64,000 bases of DNA from Streptomyces maremycinicus (lineage in GTDB: Bacteria > Actinomycetota > Actinomycetes > Streptomycetales > Streptomycetaceae): the NCBI RefSeq assembly GCF_001184025.1, contig NZ_BBYG01000008.1, forward strand, positions 806,001-870,000, written 5' to 3'. A program made the translations under genes and the position numbers. The notes under the pieces were generated by a model, which did no database searches, had not been told where the DNA came from, and was given only the letters and a program-made list of their open reading frames with translations. Below, in pieces: positions 34,895 to 42,841 of this stretch. The first letter of the stretch is position 1. Every line of letters starts with the position of its first letter.

Positions 34895-35632
34895 TCAGTG
34901 GCTGTGTCCGTCTTCCGTGTGACCGGTCTCGGCGTCGGTTGACGCGCTCGTCTCTGGTGCCGCGGATTCGGTGTCGGAAGCCGGGGGCTCCTCTGTGGTG
35001 GCGTGCTCGTCGGACGTCTCCGTGCCCTCCCCGTGGCTGTGTCCGCTCTGTCCGGACGACTCGCCCAGACCATCCGCCACTGCCCGCAGCCCGAAGAAGC
35101 TGACAGCCGCGGTGAGGAGGACGGCCAGCCCCATGGGGCCGAAGATGCGGCGCCAGGAGGAGTGGGCGTCCTTGAGCACGAAGGCGACGAAGGAGACCGT
35201 TATCCCCAGAGGGACGAGCACGGCCCCGCGGTCCGGGAAGTCCTCGAAGTGCTGCAGGCCGCCACTGAGCATGCCGATGCCGAACGAGAGCAGCAGTGAA
35301 GCCCCGATGACGAGGATCGCGCGCCGCAGCGCGGGCCGGTCGGTGGCGAGAAGAAACTCGTTGACCACTGTCGCGGCCAGGAACACCAGGACACCGATGA
35401 CGGCGATTTTCGTGTACCGGGCCGGATCCAGAGGATGGTGGACCACGGCGCCGCTGATGAGGCCCGCCCCGACGAAGTACAGCACGTATCCGATGTAACG
35501 GCCCGCGAGCGGTGCGGGCTTGCGGGCGCGCCGCCGTCCGCGAGCGCGGCGAGCGGCCGCTCGGCCCCCTGAGGGGGGCGGCTGAGGTGCGGAGCGTACG
35601 GGGTGTGCGGGGCGATCGGTGACAAGAGACAA
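34895..35632 (-). CDS. Polytopic membrane protein with His-rich C-terminus
   Basis: A 245-residue protein with about five membrane segments between residues 45 and 185 and a flexible C-terminal tail containing SGHSHGEGTETSDEHATT and ending GHTEDGHSH, well suited to binding zinc, nickel or cobalt. I chose TTG 35632, which follows GAAAGG and gives a natural start MSLVTDRPAHP; an in-frame GTG at 35701 is possible. No operator is seen upstream. Function unknown; metal binding is inferred from the tail. Confidence 0.65.
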   Translation of the reverse strand: MSLVTDRPAHPVRSAPQPPPSGGRAAARRARGRRRARKPAPLAGRYIGYVLYFVGAGLISGAVVHHPLDPARYTKIAVIGVLVFLAATVVNEFLLATDRPALRRAILVIGASLLLSFGIGMLSGGLQHFEDFPDRGAVLVPLGITVSFVAFVLKDAHSSWRRIFGPMGLAVLLTAAVSFFGLRAVADGLGESSGQSGHSHGEGTETSDEHATTEEPPASDTESAAPETSASTDAETGHTEDGHSH

Positions 35633-35832
35633 GGCAGGGCCTTTCGGCGACTCGTAGTACACGAAGTTCGGGAAGGAGGTGATCGCAGGCAGAAGCGCCA
35701 CGGCAGCGCTCAGCCGCAGTCGAAGGGGCGCGGGTGCGTCGCTGCTTGGCTGTGTCAGGACGTGCGAAGCCCTTCACGGAGCTGGAACGTGCGCTCGTGA
35801 ACAGCGGTCAGGGCGGGGTGCGCCCCGTCTGT

Positions 35833-36246
35833 CTAAATGCGCAATACGGACGTTGCGGTCACGGAATCGGTGACCAGGTCCGCGACGCCGGTCCTCGTGC
35901 CGGAGTGCGGCAACAGGCGGCAGAGTGCGGTCACTTCGAGTGGTGAGTTGCCGGGCGGAGGCACATCGAGGGCCTCATTCGGCTGGCTCGGGGCGCAGTT
36001 GTGCGCGGAGTCCGCGAACTCGCCGTCCTCGTGCTGACGGTCCTCGTCGTCGGCCGGAGGCTCCGGTTCATCCACGGGAAGTGACGCGGTGACGCCCGCT
36101 GCGAGGTGCCCGGCGGCACTCTCTCCATGCAGTCCGTGAGCGAACAGCAGGCTGAACAGCAACATTGCGAGCCACAGCAGACGGGACAGCTGCGGAGCCC
36201 GCGTACGGGCTCGCGGCGGGGCTGCGGCCGTCCGTTCCGTGAGCAC
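35833..36246 (-). CDS. DUF6153-like small exported protein, copy 2
   Basis: A 137-residue protein with a membrane or signal segment near residues 20-37 (LSRLLWLAMLLFSLLFAHGLHG), an acidic middle region, a HNCAPSQPNEAL motif and the terminal SVLRI. The CAPSQP motif matches CAVGQPSQG in the copy at 57983. It is divergent from the methyltransferase gene, with the palindrome GAGACA-GTG-TGTCTC between them. Confidence 0.65.
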   Translation of the reverse strand: MLTERTAAAPPRARTRAPQLSRLLWLAMLLFSLLFAHGLHGESAAGHLAAGVTASLPVDEPEPPADDEDRQHEDGEFADSAHNCAPSQPNEALDVPPPGNSPLEVTALCRLLPHSGTRTGVADLVTDSVTATSVLRI

Positions 36247-36384
36247 GGCGTGATCATAGCGAGTCCGGACGACGCTGCGCCGTCGACTTCAAGGTTGCTC
36301 GCTCGATGTGGCACTTCCTCCCAGTATCCCGGCTTCGGCACTCTTGGAGTTATACGCCGCGCCTCTAATGGAGACGCTCTGAAT

Positions 36385-36413
36385 TTGGCAGAGACAGTGT
36401 GTCTCGATAAAGC
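36385..36413 (+). promoter_or_regulatory. Promoter with palindrome GAGACA-GTG-TGTCTC in the spacer
   Basis: TTGGCA (36385-36390) and TAAAGC (36408-36413) are 17 bases apart, and the perfect palindrome at 36391-36405 fills the spacer. It faces the methyltransferase gene. Its half-sites match AGACA-TCG-TGTCT at the TetR gene (49307-49319), so the same TetR protein may bind both. Confidence 0.55.
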
Positions 36414-36478
36414 TGGTCATTGTCATGAGGCCTCGGGCGGCGATCCGGAGCGCCCGACGCGACGGGAAGGACACCGGC

Positions 36479-37108
36479 ATGGCCGGCTCACTCCATCACC
36501 CCCACCTCCAGCCCGGCTCCGGGGAACCGCTGGAGCCCGACGACCTGTACGCCGAGCCGCCGCCCTGGGACATTGGGCGACCGCAACCGGCATTCCTCGC
36601 CCTCGCCGAGGCGGGTGCCATCCGGGGCCGGGTGCTGGACGCCGGTTGCGGGACAGGCGAGCACGTGCTCATGTGCGCGGGCCGCGGTCTGGACGCCACC
36701 GGCGTCGACCTCGCCTCCCGGGCCCTGCGCGCCGCGGAGGGCAAGGCTCACGAGCGGGGCCGCACGGCGCGGTTCCTGCACTGGGACGCCCTGAAGCTGG
36801 CCGACCTGCACGAAACCTTCGACACCGTGCTCGACAGCGGCCTTTTCCACATCTTCGGCAGCGACGACCGCGCCACCTACGTCGACAGCCTGCGGGCCGC
36901 GATCCGGCCGGGCGGCCGCTACTTCATGCTGTGCTTCAGCGACCGGCAGCCCGGCGAGTGGGGACGGGTGCACAAGCTCACGCGAGCCGAGATCGAGGCC
37001 TCCTTCGCCGAAGGATGGCGCATCGACTCCATCGAGCCCAGCACCATCGCCATCACCACCGACCCGGACGGCATCCGGGCCTGGCTCGTCGCCCTCACCA
37101 GGATCTGA
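36479..37108 (+). CDS. Class I SAM-dependent methyltransferase
   Basis: A 209-residue methyltransferase with the SAM-binding motif VLDAGCGTGEHVLMCAGRG, the acidic residue after the second strand (GVDLASRAL), and motif DTVLDSGLFHIFGSDD. The overall pattern resembles thiopurine-methyltransferase-like proteins common in actinomycetes. Substrate unknown. ATG 36479 follows GGGAAGGA. It is 28 bases before the DUF2218 gene and likely co-transcribed with it. Confidence 0.82.
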   Translation: MAGSLHHPHLQPGSGEPLEPDDLYAEPPPWDIGRPQPAFLALAEAGAIRGRVLDAGCGTGEHVLMCAGRGLDATGVDLASRALRAAEGKAHERGRTARFLHWDALKLADLHETFDTVLDSGLFHIFGSDDRATYVDSLRAAIRPGGRYFMLCFSDRQPGEWGRVHKLTRAEIEASFAEGWRIDSIEPSTIAITTDPDGIRAWLVALTRI

Positions 37109-37136
37109 ACCCGAGAATGGCCCGGAAAGGAACGCC

Positions 37137-37769
37137 ATGCTGACCGCGGAAGCCCGCGTCGAGACCGAGCGCGCGAGCCGCTACTTCGACCAACTCTGCC
37201 GACACGCCGAGCAGATGGGCCGACACCCCCACTATCGGCAGGGCGCTCGCGGCGGCACAGACACGCACAGGCCCCCCGTGGTGCATCACGTCGAATGGAC
37301 CGACACCGACGGGACGGTCCGCCTGAGCCTGGGCCGGTGGACCTTGCGGGCCACCCCGGACGCGCTGGTGATGCATGTTGAGGCCGCAACCGAGGAAGAT
37401 CTGCAACGGATGCGGGATCTCATAGCCGCACGCGTCGAAAAGATCGGCAGGCGCGACCACCTGACAGTGACCTGGCGACAGCCTCCGGAAGCGCCCAGCG
37501 CTCTCCCCGGAACAGGCGACCAGGAAGACGCCCCGCACCCGATGGAGCACGGTCACGGAAGCGGCACGACCCGCCGGTGGACCGTCCGGGCAGTCATCGG
37601 TGCCGTGGCGCTGCTGGTCGTCGCGCATCTGGTGCTGGGCGGCTCCGTGCTGGCGGCTTCGCAGTGGCTGGGCTGGGGGGCCGGCGCCGTCGTCGTGGTG
37701 GTCGTCCTCGTGAAGGTCATCGGAATGGGCGGCTTCGTCGCCCACCACCGCCGCAGGCGCACCCGGTGA
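37137..37769 (+). CDS. DUF2218 domain protein with C-terminal membrane segments
   Basis: A 210-residue protein. Residues 1-105 match DUF2218 (EARVETERASRYFDQLCRHA, VHHVEWTDTDG, RLERIGRR-like VEKIGRRDHLTVTW). Many DUF2218 proteins in actinobacteria are small and soluble; this one continues with a His/Gly linker and two membrane segments (about residues 148-197). The extension and the immediate abutment of a gene remnant at its stop suggest a rearranged 3' end. Function of DUF2218 is not settled; metal or siderophore links have been proposed. Confidence 0.75.
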   Translation: MLTAEARVETERASRYFDQLCRHAEQMGRHPHYRQGARGGTDTHRPPVVHHVEWTDTDGTVRLSLGRWTLRATPDALVMHVEAATEEDLQRMRDLIAARVEKIGRRDHLTVTWRQPPEAPSALPGTGDQEDAPHPMEHGHGSGTTRRWTVRAVIGAVALLVVAHLVLGGSVLAASQWLGWGAGAVVVVVVLVKVIGMGGFVAHHRRRRTR

Positions 37770-38012
37770 CGCGGACGCGCAGATCGCAGCCGACCTCGCC
37801 CTCGGCGGCGTTGAGGTGACGTGGGTGACGCAGCGCCCGTCGTGGTTTCTGGCCGACGACGTCGACGGCCGCGTCCTGTCCGACGTCGCCACCGCTCGCC
37901 GCCGCGCGCTCGATGAGGCCCGCACCGACACCGGTGGCGTCGCCTCGCTCGGCGACATCGTGGCCGTCCCGCCGGTGCGCGCCGCCCGCGACGCCGGACT
38001 CCTCCACAGGAC
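37765..38012 (+). pseudogene. Remnant of a FAD/NAD(P)-dependent flavoprotein oxidoreductase gene
   Basis: Read in the frame of GTG 37816, the DNA encodes DADAQIAADLALGGVEVTWV, then QRPSWFLADDVDGRVL and SLGDIVAVPPVRAARDAGLL. This is the C-terminal third of ArsO-like flavoproteins, from the second dinucleotide-binding region (GDSAAQIA... in intact relatives) to the stop. It has no start or N-terminal part and overlaps the end of the DUF2218 gene by a few bases. Family assignment is from memory of those proteins. Confidence 0.6.
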
Positions 38013-38073
38013 GGAGCATCCTGGCGGCCTGGCGCCGGGTGCGCTGAGCGGCCAGGATGCCGCCCTGACTGCC

Positions 38074-38154
38074 CTAGGCGGCCTTGGTGACCGTCAGCTC
38101 GCACCCGCAGTTCTCATCGGGGCAGCGATAGACCTCGCCCTCACGGAACGGCAT
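38074..38154 (-). pseudogene. Truncated metallothionein-like Cys-rich peptide (26 residues)
   Basis: The minus strand encodes MPFREGEVYRCPDENCGCEL followed by TVTKAA and a stop. The CPDxxCGCE-VTK core is the front half of small actinobacterial Cys-rich metal-binding proteins, which normally continue with a second CCCG cluster. Here a TAG ends it early and there is no clear ribosome site. It lies divergent from a MerR-family metal regulator. It could be a minimal metal binder, but a broken gene is more likely. Confidence 0.5.
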
Positions 38155-38252
38155 CGCGCCCACGACCCTGTTTACGCGTTCGGTTCGTCGCGAGCGACGC
38201 TAGAACCTGGCCCCAGGGGCAAGGTCAACACTGGACGGGAGGAGGAGCGAGC

Positions 38253-38660
38253 ATGGAGATGCCAGGGATGAGCATCGGGCAGGCGGCGCAAGCAGCCGGG
38301 CTCACGCCCAAGGCCGTCCGGATCTATGAGGCCAAGGGGCTGCTGCCGAAGGCGGAGCGCAGCGCGGCCGGCTATCGGCTGTACGGCTGGGATGACGTCG
38401 AGCTGCTGACATTCATCCGTCGGGCGCGTGCTCTGGGCCTGCACCTGGAGGACGTGCGTGAGGTGCCGAAGATCCGCCGCGGCGGCACACCGCCGTGCGA
38501 CGGCGTCCGTGACCTGCTGGACGCGCGCATCGCCGAGATCGACGCAACCGTCACAGATCTCCTGGCACTGCGGCAGGCCCTGGTGGAGACCCGCCGGACC
38601 GCCGACGACCGGCCGCGGGGAGAGCTGGCCACGGTCTGCTCGATCATCGAGGACGTCTGA
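38253..38660 (+). CDS. MerR-family metal-responsive regulator
   Basis: A 135-residue MerR regulator. The N-terminal winged helix (SIGQAAQAAGLTPKAVRIYE) and the long dimer helix are clear. Metal-sensor cysteines are Cys82 (GGTPPCDGVRDLLDARI) and Cys129 near the end (TVCSIIEDV), the pattern of zinc-, lead- or cadmium-type MerR proteins rather than the Cu(I) sensor CueR. ATG 38253 follows GGAGGAGGAGCG. Its usual divergent target may have been the truncated Cys-rich gene at 38074-38154. Confidence 0.85.
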   Translation: MEMPGMSIGQAAQAAGLTPKAVRIYEAKGLLPKAERSAAGYRLYGWDDVELLTFIRRARALGLHLEDVREVPKIRRGGTPPCDGVRDLLDARIAEIDATVTDLLALRQALVETRRTADDRPRGELATVCSIIEDV

Positions 38661-38870
38661 GTGACGCGCCCGGACATGGCCGCAGGCCGACGGCGCTCCG
38701 CCAGGTCCACGCCGCGTCACCGGCCGACGCTCCCGCGTGCCGACGCGGAAAAGAGCACGCCGCCCGGACGCTCGCTCTCGCGGCTGTCGCGCCAATCCTC
38801 CAGGACCGGCGCGCAGACGCGGTCGTTGCCAGAATGGGATGCACACCCTCTCGCCGGTGAGGAGGTCGCC

Positions 38871-39209
38871 ATGGCAGACGAAGGCCCTGCGAGGCCGCAG
38901 CCCGGGACGGTGAGGATCGCCGAGGCTGACGGGAAGCGCGTCGTCCTGGCCTTCTCAGGTGTCCTGGACGCACACGTGCTGCGCGAGCTGGAGGAACGTC
39001 TCCGCGACCAGCGCCTGCGGCAGGCAGGCGCCTGGGTGCTGGAGATGAGCGACCTCGAACGGCTGGACCTCGCGTGCGCCTACGCTTTGCTCCGCGCGGT
39101 GACGAGCGCCCCGGAGCCGGCCGCCCTCACCGTCCGTGGGGCTCGCCGCAACGTGCAGCGGACCCTGCGGCATGCCGGCATCGATGTGGTGGCGACGATC
39201 GAGGAGTAG
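38871..39209 (+). CDS. STAS-domain (anti-anti-sigma-like) protein
   Basis: A 112-residue STAS domain protein starting at ATG 38871 after GAGGAGG. The fold pattern is visible (VVLAFSGVLDAHVLRELEE, WVLEMSDLERLDLACAYALL). The phosphorylatable Ser of SpoIIAA-type proteins, expected in an LDSSG-like motif, is replaced here by LDLACAY, so classical kinase control is unlikely. No anti-sigma kinase is adjacent. Confidence 0.7.
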   Translation: MADEGPARPQPGTVRIAEADGKRVVLAFSGVLDAHVLRELEERLRDQRLRQAGAWVLEMSDLERLDLACAYALLRAVTSAPEPAALTVRGARRNVQRTLRHAGIDVVATIEE

Positions 39210-39587
39210 CCGACGACACCCACGCACGCGAGGATCCCCTGGGTGAAGGTCAGGTTGCTGGGGCGGCTGTGGTCAGCAGCTTGTCCACCGAGAAGCGCGA
39301 CAACCCGCTCGAACTCCAGGTCAAGGCCACCCTTGCTGAGCAGGACCTGACCCGCTGGTTCCCCCTCTGGGCCGCCCCCGGCCTGTGACCTGCCGCCCTC
39401 CGAGTCAACGGCTGACGACGTTGCGTCCGATCGGTCCGGTGGCCTGCCACTCGCGATCCAGGACATCGGTCATCGCCGATCGATGCTGCCCGGTGTGTCG
39501 CGATGCGTGGCGCCAGGAACCTGATGGCCGCGGCGCCGGGGCGGCGTGTTCCGCTGATTCGCGCGGCTCGGAGTGCTGACCACGGCA
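39210..39587. other. Intergenic, no gene recognised
   Basis: About 380 bases between convergent genes. A short frame ending at 39388 (EKRDNPLELQVKATLAEQDL) looks protein-like but has no start or relatives I can name; it may be a remnant. Confidence 0.4.
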
Positions 39588-40442
39588 TCAGCAATGTCCC
39601 GTCGATGACGGTGAAGGAGTATGCGGCTGCGCGGAGTTCACGGTCTGTTCCAAGCAGTGCTCTGTCCGGGGATCGGCGTGTGCGTGATCGTCGGCCTGCT
39701 GGGTGGCGAGGACGAGCACGGCGACCCGGTGGTCGGACTGGACCAGCGTCACGCGTAGCGGGGCTCCCGCCCCGTTCGTCAGGACGTATTCGTAGAGCGC
39801 GGGCGCCGTCGAGCCGTGGTCCTGCGTATCGGGACTTCGGGTCTGGTGCCAGCCGCACCTGTGCAGGGCTTCGGCCAGCTGTCTTACGGCTTGCTGGGCG
39901 GCGGAGTTGTCCGCGTACGCCGCGATGCGGTGCTGTGCCGTCGCTCCGCTGTCTCCTCTGTACGTACGAGCGATCTGGTCCTTGGTGCCGGTCCCGTCGA
40001 ACCACTGCAGAGCGCAGTCACCCGCCCCGCCGGTGGGCAGGGGAGTGGTGGCACCGTTACCTGTGGTTGTGGTGCGCCAGTGATAGCCGGCGTTCCAGGG
40101 CAGCGCGGACGGGGACAACAAATCCGTACGCGGGAGACCACCACCGCTGTCCGGTGAGGGCAGGATCGAGGCGGCCGAGACCAGACCTGGGTTGGTCCGC
40201 TCGGGACGGTCGCCCGGCGCGCTGCCGGGCAGGGACGTCAGGCCCCAGAGGCCGAGGGAGAGCAGGGCGGCGCAGCCCGCCGTGGTGACCGCCAGTCGGC
40301 GGTGGGTCCGGTGGCGGCGCACCCGCTCGTGCACGTCGGTGACGCGCCCACTCACGGTGATCAGAGGCTCGGCGTCGTCGGCGTAGCCGTGGAGCAGCGT
40401 GCCGAGGTCGTCCTGCGGGGGACGGCGGGTGTCGTCACTCAT
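39588..40442 (-). CDS. Membrane-anchored protein coupled to a sigma factor
   Basis: A 284-residue protein with a cytoplasmic N-terminus (about 48 residues), one helix (LAVTTAGCAALLSLGLWGL) and an external domain with scattered cysteines. Its start overlaps the end of the sigma gene by eight bases. In streptomycetes such partners of SigE-family genes are often anti-sigma-like or target membrane proteins. No ZAS zinc-finger is present, so an anti-sigma role is only a suggestion from position. Confidence 0.7.
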   Translation of the reverse strand: MSDDTRRPPQDDLGTLLHGYADDAEPLITVSGRVTDVHERVRRHRTHRRLAVTTAGCAALLSLGLWGLTSLPGSAPGDRPERTNPGLVSAASILPSPDSGGGLPRTDLLSPSALPWNAGYHWRTTTTGNGATTPLPTGGAGDCALQWFDGTGTKDQIARTYRGDSGATAQHRIAAYADNSAAQQAVRQLAEALHRCGWHQTRSPDTQDHGSTAPALYEYVLTNGAGAPLRVTLVQSDHRVAVLVLATQQADDHAHADPRTEHCLEQTVNSAQPHTPSPSSTGHC

Positions 40443-41010
40443 GAGGGAGGACCTCCTGCCGGGGTTGTGCGGCGGTCGCTGTACGGCCTGTTCGTGCCGT
40501 CGGCGTGTCCGGCGAGTCGGTGAGATGGGCGCTGAGAACGCGGCGGGCCCGCATGAGCCGTGAGCGTACCGCCGTGCTGGTCGACCCGGTCTGGCGGGCG
40601 ACCTCCTCCACCGGGAGGTCGAGGAGATGGTGCAGGACCACCGCGCGCCGCTGTTCGGGGTTGAGGCGACGCAGGGCGGCGACCAGGGCGACGTGGTCGG
40701 GTGCGAGGCCGGGTAGATCGGGCGGCGGACCGTGCCGGAAGTGAGCGAGGATCCGGTTGCGGGTCCTGCGCCAGGAGCTGACCGCCAGGCGCAGGGCGAC
40801 CGTACGCACCCACGGCGTCGGATCCCCTTCCGCGACCAGCTGCTCCCACCGCGGCCAGGCCCTGGCGTACGCCTCCTGGACCGCGTCCTCCGCCTCGCCG
40901 AGGTCGCCCGTCACCGCATACACGACGGTGACGAGCCGCTTCACGCTCTCGGTGTAGAAGCGCTCGAAGTCCCTACGTGCGTCCGGTGGTTGCCCCTGGC
41001 TCTCCGTCAT
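40435..41010 (-). CDS. SigE-family ECF RNA polymerase sigma factor
   Basis: A 191-residue ECF sigma factor. Region 2 is visible as RFYTESVKRLVTVVYAVTGDLGEAEDAVQEAYARAW (split: FYTESVKRLVTVVYA; GEAEDAVQEAYARAW) and region 4 as LNPEQRRAVVLHHLLDLPVEEVA with VRSRLMRARRVL. ATG 41010 has GGAGGGGG upstream and forms an ATGA overlap with murJ, so a single leftward operon murJ-sigma-membrane protein is likely. Such sigma factors often respond to envelope stress. Confidence 0.88.
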   Translation of the reverse strand: MTESQGQPPDARRDFERFYTESVKRLVTVVYAVTGDLGEAEDAVQEAYARAWPRWEQLVAEGDPTPWVRTVALRLAVSSWRRTRNRILAHFRHGPPPDLPGLAPDHVALVAALRRLNPEQRRAVVLHHLLDLPVEEVARQTGSTSTAVRSRLMRARRVLSAHLTDSPDTPTARTGRTATAAQPRQEVLPHE

Positions 41011-42698
41011 CGCCCCCTCCTGTGACGGCCACTCGCTCCAAAACGGCGGGTCAGCGGAGCAACGAGCTCGCCGACCTCGGGGATGCGCAGCGGACGCGCC
41101 AACACCACGACCGACAGGCCGATGACGGCGGCGCCGAGCACTAGGCCCGAGGCGTCCCCCGTGAGACCGCCGCCCAGCCGGTCCGTGAGCCAGCCGCTCA
41201 CCGCGTACGCCAGGGCGGCGCCTGGCAGGCAGGCGACGCCGAGGCGCAGGTGCGTGCCGAGTGCCCTGTCCAGGGGACGGCCCAGCCTGCGGCGCAGCAC
41301 GAGCGCGGTGCAGCACAGGCCCGCCGTACAGGCGATCGCATAAGCGGCCGCGATGCCGGTGACCGCCCAGCGCGCGGGCAGCAGGACGTACGAGGCCGCG
41401 GACAGTCCCGCGTTGACGGCGGCGATGACGAAGGTCAGCAGGAACGGCGTACGGGTGTCGCCGAGTGCGTAGAAGCCGCGCGAGAGCACGTACTGCGCGG
41501 AGAAGGCCGCCAGCCCAGGCGCGAACGCCGCCAGCACCCAGCCGATCGCCCGGGCATCGGCGTCGCTGACCTGCCCGTACTGGTAGGCGAGCCCGGCGAG
41601 TTGAGGCGCGAGCACCAGGAAGAGGAACACGGCGGGCACGATCGCCACCGCTGTCGTGCGCAGGGTCCGGGACAGGCCGGCGCTCACCTGCGTCAGGTCC
41701 CCGTCGGCGGCGGCCCGGCTCATCCGTGGCAGCAGCACGGTGACCAGGGAGACGGTGACGATGCCCTGCGGCACCACCCACAGCTGATAGGCGCTGCTGT
41801 ACGCGGTGTAACCGACGCCCTCCGTGACGCCCTCGGCGACGGCACGCACCCCGGCGGACGTGGACAGCCGGGTCACCACCCAGTACGCGACCTGGTTCAC
41901 CAGGACCAGCAGCAGAGTCCACACGGCGGCCCGCACCGGCCGCCCGAGCCCCGATCCGCGCCAGTCGAACCGCGGCCGCCACCGGAACCCGGCCGCCCGC
42001 AGCGACGGCAGCAGCGCCAGCGCCTGGACGGCGATGCCCGCCGTACTGCCCAGGCCGAGCAGGAGCAGCTGGCCGTCCGTGACCTCGCCCGCCGTGCTCG
42101 CGGTACGGGCGATCACCAGGTACAGCCCGAACACCGCGATCACGATGACGTTGTTGAGCACCGGGGTCCACATCATCGCCCCGAACCGGTCGCGGGCGTT
42201 GAGGACCTGGCCGAGCACGGTGAACACGCCGTAGAAGAGGATCTGCGGCAGGCAGTAGCGGGCGAGCGCGACGGTGAGGTCGCGCTGGGCGCCCGTGTAG
42301 TCGGTGTACGCCGAGACGATCCACGGCGCGGCGAGAACGGCTGCGGTGGTGATCGCGGTCAGGGCGGTCAGGCAGAGCGTGAGCAGCCGGGCGGTGTACG
42401 CGGCCCCGCCGTCCGCGTGCTCCTTCGCCGCCCGCACCAGCTCCGGCACGAACACCGAGTTCAGCGCTCCGCCGATCAGCAGGATGTAGACGATGTTGGG
42501 CACGGTGTTGGCGACGTTGTAGGCGTCGCCGAGCAGCGCCGTGCCCAGTGCGGCGACCACGACCGCGCCGCGGACGAACCCGGTGGCCCGCGACGCCAGG
42601 GAACCCAGCATCATCACCGCCCCGCCGCGCAGCCGGGGTGTCGAACGGGACTTCGGAACCGACCCGGTGGCGGCTTCCACCTGTTCCTGAGCCGTCAC
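41007..42698 (-). CDS. murJ: MurJ/MviN-family lipid II flippase
   Basis: A 563-residue protein with about 14 membrane segments, including the MOP-superfamily start LGSLASRATGFVRGAVVVAAL and GDAYNVANTVPNIVY. Typical MurJ elements such as PQGIVTVSLVTVLLPRMSR are present. It lacks the long C-terminal kinase-like extension of mycobacterial MviN and is likely a second flippase copy. GTG 42698 has GGGGAGG ten bases upstream. It is divergent from femX, so both steps of lipid II handling share one intergenic region. Confidence 0.88.
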   Translation of the reverse strand: MTAQEQVEAATGSVPKSRSTPRLRGGAVMMLGSLASRATGFVRGAVVVAALGTALLGDAYNVANTVPNIVYILLIGGALNSVFVPELVRAAKEHADGGAAYTARLLTLCLTALTAITTAAVLAAPWIVSAYTDYTGAQRDLTVALARYCLPQILFYGVFTVLGQVLNARDRFGAMMWTPVLNNVIVIAVFGLYLVIARTASTAGEVTDGQLLLLGLGSTAGIAVQALALLPSLRAAGFRWRPRFDWRGSGLGRPVRAAVWTLLLVLVNQVAYWVVTRLSTSAGVRAVAEGVTEGVGYTAYSSAYQLWVVPQGIVTVSLVTVLLPRMSRAAADGDLTQVSAGLSRTLRTTAVAIVPAVFLFLVLAPQLAGLAYQYGQVSDADARAIGWVLAAFAPGLAAFSAQYVLSRGFYALGDTRTPFLLTFVIAAVNAGLSAASYVLLPARWAVTGIAAAYAIACTAGLCCTALVLRRRLGRPLDRALGTHLRLGVACLPGAALAYAVSGWLTDRLGGGLTGDASGLVLGAAVIGLSVVVLARPLRIPEVGELVAPLTRRFGASGRHRRGR

Positions 42699-42841
42699 GC
42701 CGCGTGTCCTCCCCGCCGGTCGGGCAGCTCGGTGAAATTCCCCGCCACAGGCCGGGGCCGCCAGGCGTGCAAGAGACAGGCGGGTCTGTCCCGCCGCCCT
42801 CCCGGCGGAGGAGTACGGAACAGATCGAGGAGACCTGCCAC

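Noticed and set aside
35641..35670. CTCGTAGTACACGAAG upstream of the His-rich membrane protein as an operator
   Set aside because: It has GTAG and ACGAAG pieces but not in the 6-3-6 arrangement of the other sites.
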